Positions 35,376 through 43,324 of a DNA stretch of 64,000 nt are shown one piece after another. The stretch's first letter is position 1. Each line of letters begins with the position of its first letter. The DNA comes from Streptomyces sp. CB01201 (GTDB lineage: Bacteria; Actinomycetota; Actinomycetes; Streptomycetales; Streptomycetaceae): the NCBI RefSeq assembly GCF_002803085.1, contig NZ_NNBJ01000007.1, forward strand, positions 338,110 through 402,109, read 5' to 3'. The notes below the pieces were generated by a model, which was given only the letters and a program-made list of their open reading frames with translations, was not told where the DNA came from and made no database searches. Both the position numbers and the translations under genes were made by a program.

Positions 35376-36806
35376 ATGGACAACGCCCCCGCCCGCGCCC
35401 CGCACATCGTCGTCGTCGGAGGCGGTATCTCCGGCCTCGCCGCAGCCCACCGGCTGCTCGCGTCCGGTGCCCGGGTGACCGTGCTCGAAGGCAGCGCGGT
35501 GCTCGGCGGCAAGCTGCTCGCCGGGGAGATCGAGGGCGCGCCCGTCGACCTCGGCGCCGAGTCGATGCTGGCCCGCCGCCCCGAGGGCGTGGACCTCGCC
35601 CGCGCGGTCGGCCTCGGCGACCGGATCCAGGCGCCCGCCGCGGCCGGCGCCGCCATCTGGACCCGGGGCGCGCTGCGGCCGATGCCCACGGGCCATGTGA
35701 TGGGCGTGCCCGCCGAGCCCGGCACCCTCCACGACATCCTGTCCGCCGAGGGCCTGGCCCGCGTCGCGCAGGATCGCGAGCTCGCCCCGAGCGAGGTCGG
35801 CGAGGACATCGGCGTCGGCGAGTTCGTCGCCCGGCGGGTCGGCCGCGAGGTCGTCGACCGGCTGGTGGAGCCGCTCCTCGGCGGGGTCTACGCGGGCGAC
35901 GCGTACAAGATCTCGATGCGGGCCGCCGTGCCCCAGCTCTACGAGGCGGCCCGCACCCACGGCTCGCTCCTCGACGGCGTACGGGACATCCAGGCCAGGG
36001 CCGCCGCGAGAGCGCAGAGCGGGCCCGTCTTCGCGGGCCTGGACGGCGGCATCGGCACCCTGCCGGCCGCGGTCGCCGAGGCCGTGCGGGCCCGGGGCGG
36101 CGAGATCCGCACCGAGGCCCCCGTCCTGGGGCTCGCCCGGACCGCCGACGGCTGGCGGATCCGTACCGACGCCGAGCTGATCGCCGCCGACGGCGTGATC
36201 CTGTCCACCCCCGCCTGGTCCGCGTCCGAGCTGCTCGGCGCCGAGGCGCCGGTCGCCGCCGCCGAACTCGCGGAGGTCGAGTACGCCTCGATGGTCCTGG
36301 TCACCCTCGCCTTCCGGCGGGCCGATCTGGCCGGTCTTGAGGAGCGTTCGGGGTTCCTGGTGCCGCCGGTGGACGGCCGCACCATCAAGGCCTCCACCTT
36401 CTCCTCGTACAAGTGGAGTTGGGTCAAGGAGCGCGGCTCGGACCTCTTCGTGCTGCGCACCTCGATCGGGCGCTACGGCGAGGAGCGCCATCTGGACTGG
36501 GACGACGCCGACCTGGTGGACGTCTCGCTCGGCGATCTCGGCGACGCCGTCGGCCTGTCGGCGCGGCCCGTCGCGAGCCGGGTCAACCGCTGGATCGGCG
36601 GCCTTCCGCAGTATCCGGTGGGCCATCTCGCCAAGGTCGCCCGCATCCGCGCGGAGGTCGCCAAGCTGCCCGGACTGCGGGTCTGCGGCGCCGTCTACGA
36701 CGGTGTCGGCATCCCCGCGTGCATCGCGAGCGCCCGGCGGGCCGCGGACGAGATCATTGCCACGTCGACCCTGGCGCGGAACACCCAGAGTGACGCGGGA
36801 CAATAG
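35376..36806 (+). CDS. hemG: Coproporphyrinogen III / protoporphyrinogen oxidase (HemY/CgoX type)
   Basis: FAD enzyme oxidising coproporphyrinogen III to coproporphyrin III in the Gram-positive heme route; older annotation calls it protoporphyrinogen oxidase. 476 residues from ATG 35376. The N-terminal FAD motif is VVVGGGISGLAAAHRL, followed by VLEGSAVLGGKLLAGEI and DLGAESML. C-terminal GLRVCGAVYDGVGIPACI closes the FAD site. hemQ follows after 4 bases, so the two are co-transcribed. Adjacency to HemQ supports the coproporphyrin reading. Confidence 0.93.
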   Translation: MDNAPARAPHIVVVGGGISGLAAAHRLLASGARVTVLEGSAVLGGKLLAGEIEGAPVDLGAESMLARRPEGVDLARAVGLGDRIQAPAAAGAAIWTRGALRPMPTGHVMGVPAEPGTLHDILSAEGLARVAQDRELAPSEVGEDIGVGEFVARRVGREVVDRLVEPLLGGVYAGDAYKISMRAAVPQLYEAARTHGSLLDGVRDIQARAAARAQSGPVFAGLDGGIGTLPAAVAEAVRARGGEIRTEAPVLGLARTADGWRIRTDAELIAADGVILSTPAWSASELLGAEAPVAAAELAEVEYASMVLVTLAFRRADLAGLEERSGFLVPPVDGRTIKASTFSSYKWSWVKERGSDLFVLRTSIGRYGEERHLDWDDADLVDVSLGDLGDAVGLSARPVASRVNRWIGGLPQYPVGHLAKVARIRAEVAKLPGLRVCGAVYDGVGIPACIASARRAADEIIATSTLARNTQSDAGQ

Positions 36807-36810
36807 CCAC

Positions 36811-37536
36811 ATGAGTGCTGCTCCGGAAAAGATTCCCAACGCGGGGAAGAAGGCGAAGGACCTCAACGAGGTCATCCGCTACACCCTGTGGTCTGTCTTC
36901 AAGCTGCGCGACGTACTGCCCTCCGACGAGGCGGTCCGGTCGGGTTACGCCGACGAGGTCCAGGAGCTGTTCGACCAGCTCGCCGCCAAGGACATCACCG
37001 TCCGCGGCACCTACGACCTGTCGGGTCTGCGCGCGGACGCCGACATCATGATCTGGTGGCACGCGGAGACCTCCGACGAGCTCCAGAGCGCCTACAACCT
37101 GTTCCGCCGCACCAAGCTGGGCCGCGCCCTCGAACCGGTGTGGTCGAACATGGCGCTGCACCGGCCCGCCGAGTTCAACAAGGCGCACATCCCGGCGTTC
37201 CTGGCCGACGAGAACCCGCGCGACTACGTGTCGGTGTACCCGTTCGTGCGCAGTTACGACTGGTACCTGCTGCCCGACGAGGACCGTCGCCGGATGCTCG
37301 CCGACCACGGCAAGATGGCCCGCGGCTACCCCGACGTACGGGCCAACACGGTCGCCTCGTTCTCGCTCGGCGACTACGAGTGGCTGCTGGCCTTCGAGGC
37401 CGACGAACTGCACCGCATCGTCGACCTCATGCGCCACCTGCGCGCCTCCGAGGCCCGGATGCACGTCCGCGAGGAGGTCCCGTTCTACACGGGGCGCCGC
37501 AAGAGCGTCGCCGACCTCGTGGCGGGCCTGGCCTAG
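36811..37536 (+). CDS. hemQ: Coproheme decarboxylase HemQ (ChdC; chlorite-dismutase fold)
   Basis: Last step of the coproporphyrin-dependent pathway: peroxide-dependent decarboxylation of two propionates of iron-coproporphyrin III to heme b. ATG 36811 lies 4 bases after the preceding stop and gives 241 residues. The catalytic Tyr is probably Tyr143 in SVYPFVRS and the proximal ligand His166 in ADHGKMARGY. The ferrochelatase of this route is not in the window. A terminator follows. Confidence 0.94.
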   Translation: MSAAPEKIPNAGKKAKDLNEVIRYTLWSVFKLRDVLPSDEAVRSGYADEVQELFDQLAAKDITVRGTYDLSGLRADADIMIWWHAETSDELQSAYNLFRRTKLGRALEPVWSNMALHRPAEFNKAHIPAFLADENPRDYVSVYPFVRSYDWYLLPDEDRRRMLADHGKMARGYPDVRANTVASFSLGDYEWLLAFEADELHRIVDLMRHLRASEARMHVREEVPFYTGRRKSVADLVAGLA

Positions 37537-37546
37537 CAAGACCAGG

Positions 37547-37583
37547 TGACCGGGGCCCGCGCCACGCGAGCGGGCCCCGGTCA
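37547..37583. terminator. Bidirectional terminator between hemQ and the S33 peptidase
   Basis: TGACCGGGGCCCGC pairs perfectly with GCGGGCCCCGGTCA around a 9-base loop, 11 bases after hemQ and 17 bases past the convergent gene. Confidence 0.9.
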
Positions 37584-37599
37584 TCCCTGACCCGGAAGA

Positions 37600-39198
37600 T
37601 CAGAGAGCGGGCAGCACACGCCCCGGCCTGCCGGCTGCCCGCTCGTCCAGCGACACCGGGTTCGGCTCCCGGTGCGGCGCGCACACAGCGCGCCGCACCG
37701 GCGTCCGGCCGTTCAGCAAGTAGTCCTCCACATAGCCGTTCACACAGGCGTTGGAGCCACCCGCGATGCCATGCGTACCGGCGTCCTTCTCCGTGATCAG
37801 GACGGAGCCCGGCAGCCGCCGCTGGAGTTCCAGGGCCCCCGGGTACGGCGTCGCCGCGTCCCGCTCGGCCGCCAGGATCAGCGTCGTCGGCAGCGCCCCC
37901 GGCTTCGCGCCGACGTCCACCGGCTTCTGCTGCGGGGCCGGCCAGTAGGCGCACGGCAGGTTCATCCACGCGTTGTCCCACGTCTCGAACGGCGCGGTCA
38001 CCGCGAGCCCGGTGTTGTCGCGGTCCCACGTCGCGAAGTCCCTCGGCCAGGGCGCGTCGTTGCACTCGACGGCCGTGTACACCGCGTTCCCGTTCTCGTC
38101 GTCGACCGCCGACTCCGGCCTCGGCGAAGCCTGTTGGACCAGCGGGCGCTCATTGCCCTTGAGGTACTCCGAGAGCGCTGTGGCCCGGCTCGACCAGTAG
38201 TCGTCGTAGTACCCGGCCTTGAGGAAGGCGGCCTGCAACTGGGCGGGGCCCACCGTGCCGCCGGCCGGTTCGCGGGTCAGCCTGGCCCGCACCCGCTCAT
38301 AGCTCCCCAGCACCTCCTCGGCCGTACTGCCCAGGTGGTAGACCGCGTCGTGCCTGGCGACCCAGGCGCGGAAGTCGGCCCAGCGGTTCTCGAACGCCCG
38401 TGACTGGTCCAGGTTGTTGCGGTACCAGATCTGCTTCGGGTCCGGGTCGACCGCCGAGTCGAAGACCATCCGGCGGATGTGCGAGGGGAACAGCGTCGCG
38501 TACACCGCCCCGAAGTAGGTGCCGTACGAGGCGCCCATGAACGTCAGCTTCTGCTCGCCGAGCGCGGCCCGCAGCACGTCCAGGTCACGGGCGTTGTTGA
38601 TGCTGGTGTAGAACCGCAGGGCGTCCCCGGCGTTGCGCGCACAGCCCTCGGCGTACGCCCGGGCCTGGGCGATCCGCTCCAGCTTGTACGACTCGGAGGG
38701 GTAGGTGGGCGACTCGGTGGGCGCCTTGGCGAAGTCGGCCGGGTCCTGGCAGGACAGCGGCGCCGAGCGGGCCACCCCGCGCGGGGCGTAGCCGACCAGG
38801 TCGTACGCTCCGGCGATCCGCTTCCAGTCGGAGAGCCCGGCGACCATCGGGAAGTACATGCTGGAGGCGCCGGGTCCGCCCGGGTTGAAGACGAGGGCGC
38901 CCTGCCGCTCGGCGGGCTTGCCCTTGGCCTTGGTCCGGCTGACGGTCAGCGAGATCTGACGGCCCGTCGGATGACGGTAGTCCAGCGGGACTTGGACCGT
39001 TCCGCACTGCACGGAAGGAGGCAGCGCCTCCGCCTCGGGGCACCGGCCGAAGGCGATCGGCCGGGCGGCGGCGCGCTGGGCGGCGGCCGTCACACCACGG
39101 GCCTCGGCGGTCAGCGGGTCGGCGCTGCCCGCGGGGGCGGCGACGAGGGCGGAAAGGACGAGGGAACCCAGGGTTCCGTACAGCGCTACAGCTCTCAT
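37600..39198 (-). CDS. Secreted alpha/beta-hydrolase, tripeptidyl-aminopeptidase type (peptidase S33)
   Basis: Extracellular serine peptidase that likely removes N-terminal tripeptides. 532 residues from ATG 39198, behind AAAGGG. A signal peptide (YGTLGSLVLSALVAAPAGSA) is followed by the conserved start of the mature part around VQCGTVQVPLDY. The nucleophile is Ser in GASYGTYFG; the oxyanion region is FNPGGPGASS; the charge relay is completed by Asp in AAERDAATP and His in DAGTHG. The Cys-rich C-terminal cap is complete. Family as in Streptomyces SlpD/SlpE/Tap. Confidence 0.9.
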   Translation of the reverse strand: MRAVALYGTLGSLVLSALVAAPAGSADPLTAEARGVTAAAQRAAARPIAFGRCPEAEALPPSVQCGTVQVPLDYRHPTGRQISLTVSRTKAKGKPAERQGALVFNPGGPGASSMYFPMVAGLSDWKRIAGAYDLVGYAPRGVARSAPLSCQDPADFAKAPTESPTYPSESYKLERIAQARAYAEGCARNAGDALRFYTSINNARDLDVLRAALGEQKLTFMGASYGTYFGAVYATLFPSHIRRMVFDSAVDPDPKQIWYRNNLDQSRAFENRWADFRAWVARHDAVYHLGSTAEEVLGSYERVRARLTREPAGGTVGPAQLQAAFLKAGYYDDYWSSRATALSEYLKGNERPLVQQASPRPESAVDDENGNAVYTAVECNDAPWPRDFATWDRDNTGLAVTAPFETWDNAWMNLPCAYWPAPQQKPVDVGAKPGALPTTLILAAERDAATPYPGALELQRRLPGSVLITEKDAGTHGIAGGSNACVNGYVEDYLLNGRTPVRRAVCAPHREPNPVSLDERAAGRPGRVLPAL

Positions 39199-39304
39199 CG
39201 CCGGTACATCCCTTTCGTGCTGCGGTACTACGGAAGTACATACAGACCAGAAGGGGATACTTCGGACGAGTGAAAGTAAAGCAGCGGGGCCGCGCCGGGC
39301 GCGG

Positions 39305-40063
39305 TCATTGACTCCGATGCGCGAAGCGGCCGCTCGTGAGGGCGCTGCGCAGCTGGGGGTCCTCCACGGCCCGCAGTCCGCGCACGGCGACCGCGGTGAG
39401 CGGGTCGCCCGTGGCGTCGAGCCCGCCGAGCAGCGCCTGCCCGTCGGGCGAGGCCCAGCGGGTGTACGGGTGGATCTCCACCCGGGCGATGGCCAGACAG
39501 CCCAGGGTGAGGACGAGCGGGAGCGCGAACCAGGCCGCGATCTCGGGCCGCCCGGTGCCCGTCTCGCCCGGCATGAACAGGGCGGCGCAGGCGAGCGCGG
39601 TGATGAGCAGGGCGGCGCCGCGCACCGACTTCACCGAGGCGCTGACCCCGGACCGTACGGCGTCGGGGACCGCGAGGCCCGCGCCGGCCAGCCGGTCGGC
39701 CAGGGCACGCACCGCGTCCGCCCCGGCGGTGCCGGACCGTATCGTCTCGATCCGCTCCTGGCCGCCGGGGCCGATCGCCGTCAGGACCGAGCGCTCCAGG
39801 TCGTCGCGGCCCTCGGGGTCGACGACGGTGGCCCAGCCGGTGTGGGCGAGCAGCAGTCGGCTGGCCCGGTGCATGGAGACGAGGGTCAGGTCGACGACCC
39901 GGTAGGGGCCGCCCGCCAGGAACGCGGCCTCGTAGCAGGACAGGCCCCGCCCGTCGTCCGTACGCGGCCGGGGGCGGGCGGCGGCGACGGCGGCCAGACA
40001 GAGCCGGCCGCAGGAGAACCCGGCCGCGACCATCGCGGGCAGAAGGAACAGGACCCAGAACAT
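39305..40063 (-). CDS. TIGR04222-type membrane protein
   Basis: Uncharacterised actinobacterial membrane protein. From ATG 40063 it has 252 residues; a longer reading from GTG 40111 is open, but neither start has a clear ribosome site. An N-terminal span (MFWVLFLLPAMVAAGFSC) precedes the family core LSCYEAAFLAGGPYRVVDLTLVSM. Two further spans lie near residues 165-185 and 190-215. I recall that many family members end in a Gly/Cys-rich tail; this one ends in plain LTSGRFAHRSQ. It is one of four minus-strand genes with the DUF4142 and MNIO genes. Confidence 0.72.
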   Translation of the reverse strand: MFWVLFLLPAMVAAGFSCGRLCLAAVAAARPRPRTDDGRGLSCYEAAFLAGGPYRVVDLTLVSMHRASRLLLAHTGWATVVDPEGRDDLERSVLTAIGPGGQERIETIRSGTAGADAVRALADRLAGAGLAVPDAVRSGVSASVKSVRGAALLITALACAALFMPGETGTGRPEIAAWFALPLVLTLGCLAIARVEIHPYTRWASPDGQALLGGLDATGDPLTAVAVRGLRAVEDPQLRSALTSGRFAHRSQ

Positions 40064-40137
40064 GGCCGAGTTGTATGCGAAGTTGACGCTTCGCCGCCAC
40101 AGTCTGTCCACAATTTGGACGTCGGGTTATCGCTTCG

Positions 40138-40947
40138 TTACGGAGTGTGGGGTGTCTCCGGTGCGGGAGATGCCTCGTCCTTCGGGCGGGAGGCGGCCGG
40201 GGGCAGCGGGAACGACGGCTCGGTCCCGGCGGGCGGTTCGACGCCGTCGGCGGGCTCCGGCGTGAGCGGTGCGGCGCTCGGTGGTGTCGCCCCCGGCGTG
40301 GGCGGCGGGGGGCCGGTGGGGTTCGCCGTCGCCGCCGCCGCGGCGTCCCGGGCGAGCGCGTCGAAATCGACGAACCCGGTGGCCTCCAGCATGGTGATGT
40401 GGTCGAGGACGGTCGTGTTCGCGTCGTCGGCGAGCCCGCGGACCAGCGAGTTGCGGGTGTTGGCCCTAATCTGCGCGACCAGGGCGAACACCTTGCCGTG
40501 GGCGGCGCGCAGCAGGTTGGCGAAGTCCCGCTCGTAGGCGGTGCCGGAGTCCGCGGTCAACTGGCTCAGCCATCCCCGCTGTTGGGCATTGGGCTGATTC
40601 GGCAGCTCCATGCCGAGCTGGGCCGCGACCTCGCGGACCCGGGCGTCGAGGAAGGCGTGCCCGTCGACGAGGTGCTGACCGGCCGCCCTGACGGCGTCGC
40701 TGGGATCCCGCTGGATGGCTTGCCGGCCGGCCGGGCCCTCCCAGAGCCCGGCCAGCCGCACCCGGACCACGAAGTCCCGGTCGGCGGCGGTCAGCGGCCC
40801 CCAACGGGTGCGCACCGTACCGGCGTTGAAGTCGGCGAGTGGGGTGCCCGCGCGGTCGGCGTACGACCAGACGGGGAAGAGCAGCGCGAGCAGAGTCGCG
40901 GCCAACGCGATGATGACGAGTCCGGTACCGGACAGCAAGCGACGCAT
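40138..40947 (-). CDS. DUF4142 membrane-anchored protein with Pro-rich tail, copy 1
   Basis: Function unknown. 269 residues from ATG 40947 behind CCAGGAGG. An N-terminal hydrophobic segment (LVIIALAATLLALLFPV) anchors or exports it. The DUF4142 four-helix, ferritin-like domain spans about 50-200, with AGLWEGPAGRQA and NLLRAAHGKVFALVAQI. A Pro/Ala/Glu-rich tail of about 70 residues follows that copy 2 lacks; such tails can cross the cell wall. Close paralogue of 42569-43210; the MNIO gene lies between them. Confidence 0.82.
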   Translation of the reverse strand: MRRLLSGTGLVIIALAATLLALLFPVWSYADRAGTPLADFNAGTVRTRWGPLTAADRDFVVRVRLAGLWEGPAGRQAIQRDPSDAVRAAGQHLVDGHAFLDARVREVAAQLGMELPNQPNAQQRGWLSQLTADSGTAYERDFANLLRAAHGKVFALVAQIRANTRNSLVRGLADDANTTVLDHITMLEATGFVDFDALARDAAAAATANPTGPPPPTPGATPPSAAPLTPEPADGVEPPAGTEPSFPLPPAASRPKDEASPAPETPHTP

Positions 40948-41091
40948 GGGTGCCTCCTGGTGCGGTGCCGCACGGTAGTGCGGATGCCGCCGGTTTCGGA
41001 GGCGGTTCGGTGAAGTGGGTGGCCAGGTGGTGTGGGAGTCGTCACGTGATGCGGGAGTGCACACCAACTCCACTGTCGATGCGCTAGGTTG

Positions 41092-41118
41092 CCCCGCCGC
41101 GGCATCCGCCTGGCGGGG
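41092..41118 (-). terminator. Terminator after the MNIO gene
   Basis: CCCCGCC pairs with GGCGGGG, with a further GCGG/CCGC stem in the loop, about 10 bases past the MNIO stop codon. Confidence 0.6.
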
Positions 41119-41127
41119 TGGGCCGGG

Positions 41128-42456
41128 TCAGGCCGCCCGGGTCAGTGTGCGCAGCAGCCGCGAGGCGCGGCCCGGCGGCCTCGGTCCGGCCCGGTCCTTC
41201 CACCAGCGGGCCAGGGCTCGGCGCGCCTCGGCGTCGGCGGGCCGCCCCGAGTCGAGCAGGAACCGGGCGAAGTCGAGCGCGTCCTGGCGGTAACCCCCGT
41301 ACATGGGACGGCACTTGGCGTATTCCAGGAACGCCTCCCGGTAGTCCGGCCCGAGCAGCGTCGCCGGCTCGGGCGCCACCTTGGCCACCACATCGGCCCG
41401 CTTGGCCGCGAGCGAGCGGGCCTGTATGCGCAGCCGCCGCCCGTCGAACCCGGTGGGCGCGGGCGTGCCCGCGGTGAGCGAGGAGAGCAGGGCGGCCTGG
41501 GCGAGGGCGAGCCGGTCCCGGTACCCGGGGCCGGCCTCCTGGGCGGCGGCCGCAGGTGCGGATCGCGTCACCGGGGCGGGCGGCTCCGCCGATGCCAACG
41601 TGGCCCGAATGGCGCCGAGTTCGGCCGCGAGTTCCGCCGCGGGCGGGAACGCGTCGTCGCGCTCAAGCAGCACCCCCGGCGGTGAGACGCGGGCGGCGAG
41701 GTCCGCCAGGACATCGAGTACCGCCTGCGGTACGGGGTGCGCGTGCGTGTCGTGCCAGACGCCGTCGCGTTCGATACCGCCCGCCACGTGCACGTACGCG
41801 ATCGCTTCCAAGGGCAGGTCGGCAAGCACCTTCGCGGGGTTCTCGCCGCGGTTCACCCGGTTCGTGTGCAGATTGGCCACGTCGATGAGCAGCCCGACGC
41901 CGGTGCGCTCGACCAGCTCCGACAGGAACTGACCCTCCGTCAACTCCTCGTCCGGCCAGTCGATCAGGGCCGCGATGTTCTCCAGCGCGAGCGGCACCGG
42001 CAGGGCGTCCTGCGCGATGCGCACGTTCTCGCACAGCACCCGCAGGGCATCGCGGGTGCGCGGCACCGGCAGCAGATGACCCGCCTCCAGGCGCGGCGAC
42101 GCGGTCAGCTCGCCGCCCGCGCGCACGAACGCGATGTGCTCCGTGACCAGGGGCGAGCCGAGCGCCTCGGCCCGGGCCGCGAGGTCGGCCAGGCGCCGCG
42201 GGTCCGGCCGGTCGGCCCCGCCGAGGCCCAGCGAGACCCCGTGCGGCACCACGGTGACCCCGCGCTCGCGCAGCCGGAGCAGGGAGTCGGGGAGGTGCCC
42301 GGGGCAGAGGTTCTCCGCGACCGCCTCGACCCAGTCGATGCCGTCGAGCCCCTCGACCGCCCCGGCGATCTCCGGCCGCCAGCCGATGCCGATGCCCAAA
42401 TGCTTCATGGACAGGTCATGGCCCCCGGCTCCGGCGACGAACCCTGACCGGGTCAC
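41128..42456 (-). CDS. MNIO-family (DUF692) iron enzyme with C-terminal extension domain
   Basis: Multinuclear non-heme iron-dependent oxidase fold (relatives MbnB and TglH modify Cys or Asp in ribosomal peptides). 442 residues from GTG 42456; ATG 42408 (MKHLGIGIGWRPEIA) would also keep the whole fold. Metal-site residues are present: His72 (VVPHGVSL), His107 (TEHIAF), Glu159 (LENIAA), Asp192 and His197 (IDVANLHTN), His223 (YVHVAG), His235/Asp236/His238 (WHDTHAHP), Glu265 (LLERDD). Residues about 307-442 form a separate helical domain (LLGPDYREAFLEYA, QDALDFARFLL) resembling DUF2063-type partner proteins. No precursor peptide is evident nearby. Flanked by DUF4142 paralogues. Confidence 0.87.
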   Translation of the reverse strand: MTRSGFVAGAGGHDLSMKHLGIGIGWRPEIAGAVEGLDGIDWVEAVAENLCPGHLPDSLLRLRERGVTVVPHGVSLGLGGADRPDPRRLADLAARAEALGSPLVTEHIAFVRAGGELTASPRLEAGHLLPVPRTRDALRVLCENVRIAQDALPVPLALENIAALIDWPDEELTEGQFLSELVERTGVGLLIDVANLHTNRVNRGENPAKVLADLPLEAIAYVHVAGGIERDGVWHDTHAHPVPQAVLDVLADLAARVSPPGVLLERDDAFPPAAELAAELGAIRATLASAEPPAPVTRSAPAAAAQEAGPGYRDRLALAQAALLSSLTAGTPAPTGFDGRRLRIQARSLAAKRADVVAKVAPEPATLLGPDYREAFLEYAKCRPMYGGYRQDALDFARFLLDSGRPADAEARRALARWWKDRAGPRPPGRASRLLRTLTRAA

Positions 42457-42549
42457 CTTCAGAGCTTGATTTGAGGTTTCCGCGGGGCACGCCCGGTGCG
42501 GGGCGGCGACGCCGGCTGGGGGCGGCGGCGCCGGCTTGAGGCGGCCGCG

Positions 42550-42584
42550 TCAGCCGGGGGTGGCCGCATCAGCTGGGGGTGGCC
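42550..42584. repeat. Duplicated 16-bp tail of DUF4142 copy 2
   Basis: TCAGC(C/T)GGGGGTGGCC occurs at 42550-42565 and 42569-42584, one mismatch, period 19. The inner copy is the end of the minus-strand gene with its TGA; the outer copy keeps the TGA. Confidence 0.8.
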
Positions 42585-43210
42585 AGGGCGTCGAAGTCCA
42601 CCAGGCCGGTGGCCTCCAGCATCGTCATGTGGTCGAGCACGGTGTTGTTGGCATCGGTCGCCAGGTCCCGCACCAGCGAGTTCCGCGTGCTCGCGCGGAC
42701 CTGGGCGACCAGGGCGAAGACCTTGCCGTGGGCGGCGCGGAGCAGATTCGCGAAGTCCCGTTCGTAGGCGGTGCCGGTGTCCGCGGTCAGCTGGCGCAGC
42801 CAGCCCTGCTGCTGGGCGTTGGGCTGGTTCGGCAGCTCGATGCCGAGCTTCGCTGCGACATCCCGGTCGTGTTTGTCCAGCGCGGCGTGGCCCATGACGA
42901 GATGGTCCCCGGCCGCCTTGATCGCGGCGCTGGGCGCCCGCTCCTGCGCCTGCTGCCCGGCCGGCCCCTCCCACAGCCCGGCGAGCCGCACCTTGGTGAC
43001 GAACTCCCGGTCCGTGGCGGACAGCGGTCCCCAAGGGGTGGGCGTGGAAGAGGAGTTGAGGTTCGCCCGGGGGGTGCTGGAGCGGTCGGCGTACGACCAC
43101 ACGGGAAAGGCGAGCGCCCCGATGGTGGCCACGAGTACCGCGATGAGCAGCCCCGTCCCGTTCACGTGGCGCAGGGCGAAACGGCTGGAGCGGACTGTTC
43201 CACGCGACAA
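42569..43210 (-). CDS. DUF4142 membrane-anchored protein, copy 2
   Basis: Function unknown. 213 residues from TTG 43210, which follows GGGAGGCATC. It has an N-terminal hydrophobic anchor (LLIAVLVATIGALAFPV) then the DUF4142 helical domain, nearly identical to copy 1 in blocks such as LPNQPNAQQ and DFANLLRAAHGKVFALVAQ. It stops where copy 1 continues into a Pro-rich tail. The 3' end is duplicated just downstream. Gene duplication on both sides of the MNIO gene suggests functional linkage. Confidence 0.82.
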   Translation of the reverse strand: MSRGTVRSSRFALRHVNGTGLLIAVLVATIGALAFPVWSYADRSSTPRANLNSSSTPTPWGPLSATDREFVTKVRLAGLWEGPAGQQAQERAPSAAIKAAGDHLVMGHAALDKHDRDVAAKLGIELPNQPNAQQQGWLRQLTADTGTAYERDFANLLRAAHGKVFALVAQVRASTRNSLVRDLATDANNTVLDHMTMLEATGLVDFDALATPS

Positions 43211-43324
43211 GATGCCTCCCGGGACGGCCAGTTGAGAGCGCGAGCACTGCTCGGCGTACCGGGGGGTACGGATGGGGCGGGTGGTGTGTTCAGCGCGGAG
43301 AAGCCCTGACCGGATGCGCCGTCC

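Noticed and set aside
40948..41127. A small precursor peptide gene for the MNIO enzyme in the gap between it and DUF4142 copy 1
   Set aside because: No short frame with start, ribosome site and Cys/Asp-rich core was found on either strand; the gap holds a terminator and a promoter region.
41123..41145. A further gene-tail duplication at the MNIO stop codon (CGGGTCAG twice)
   Set aside because: The shared segment is only about 8-9 bases, within chance for this composition.
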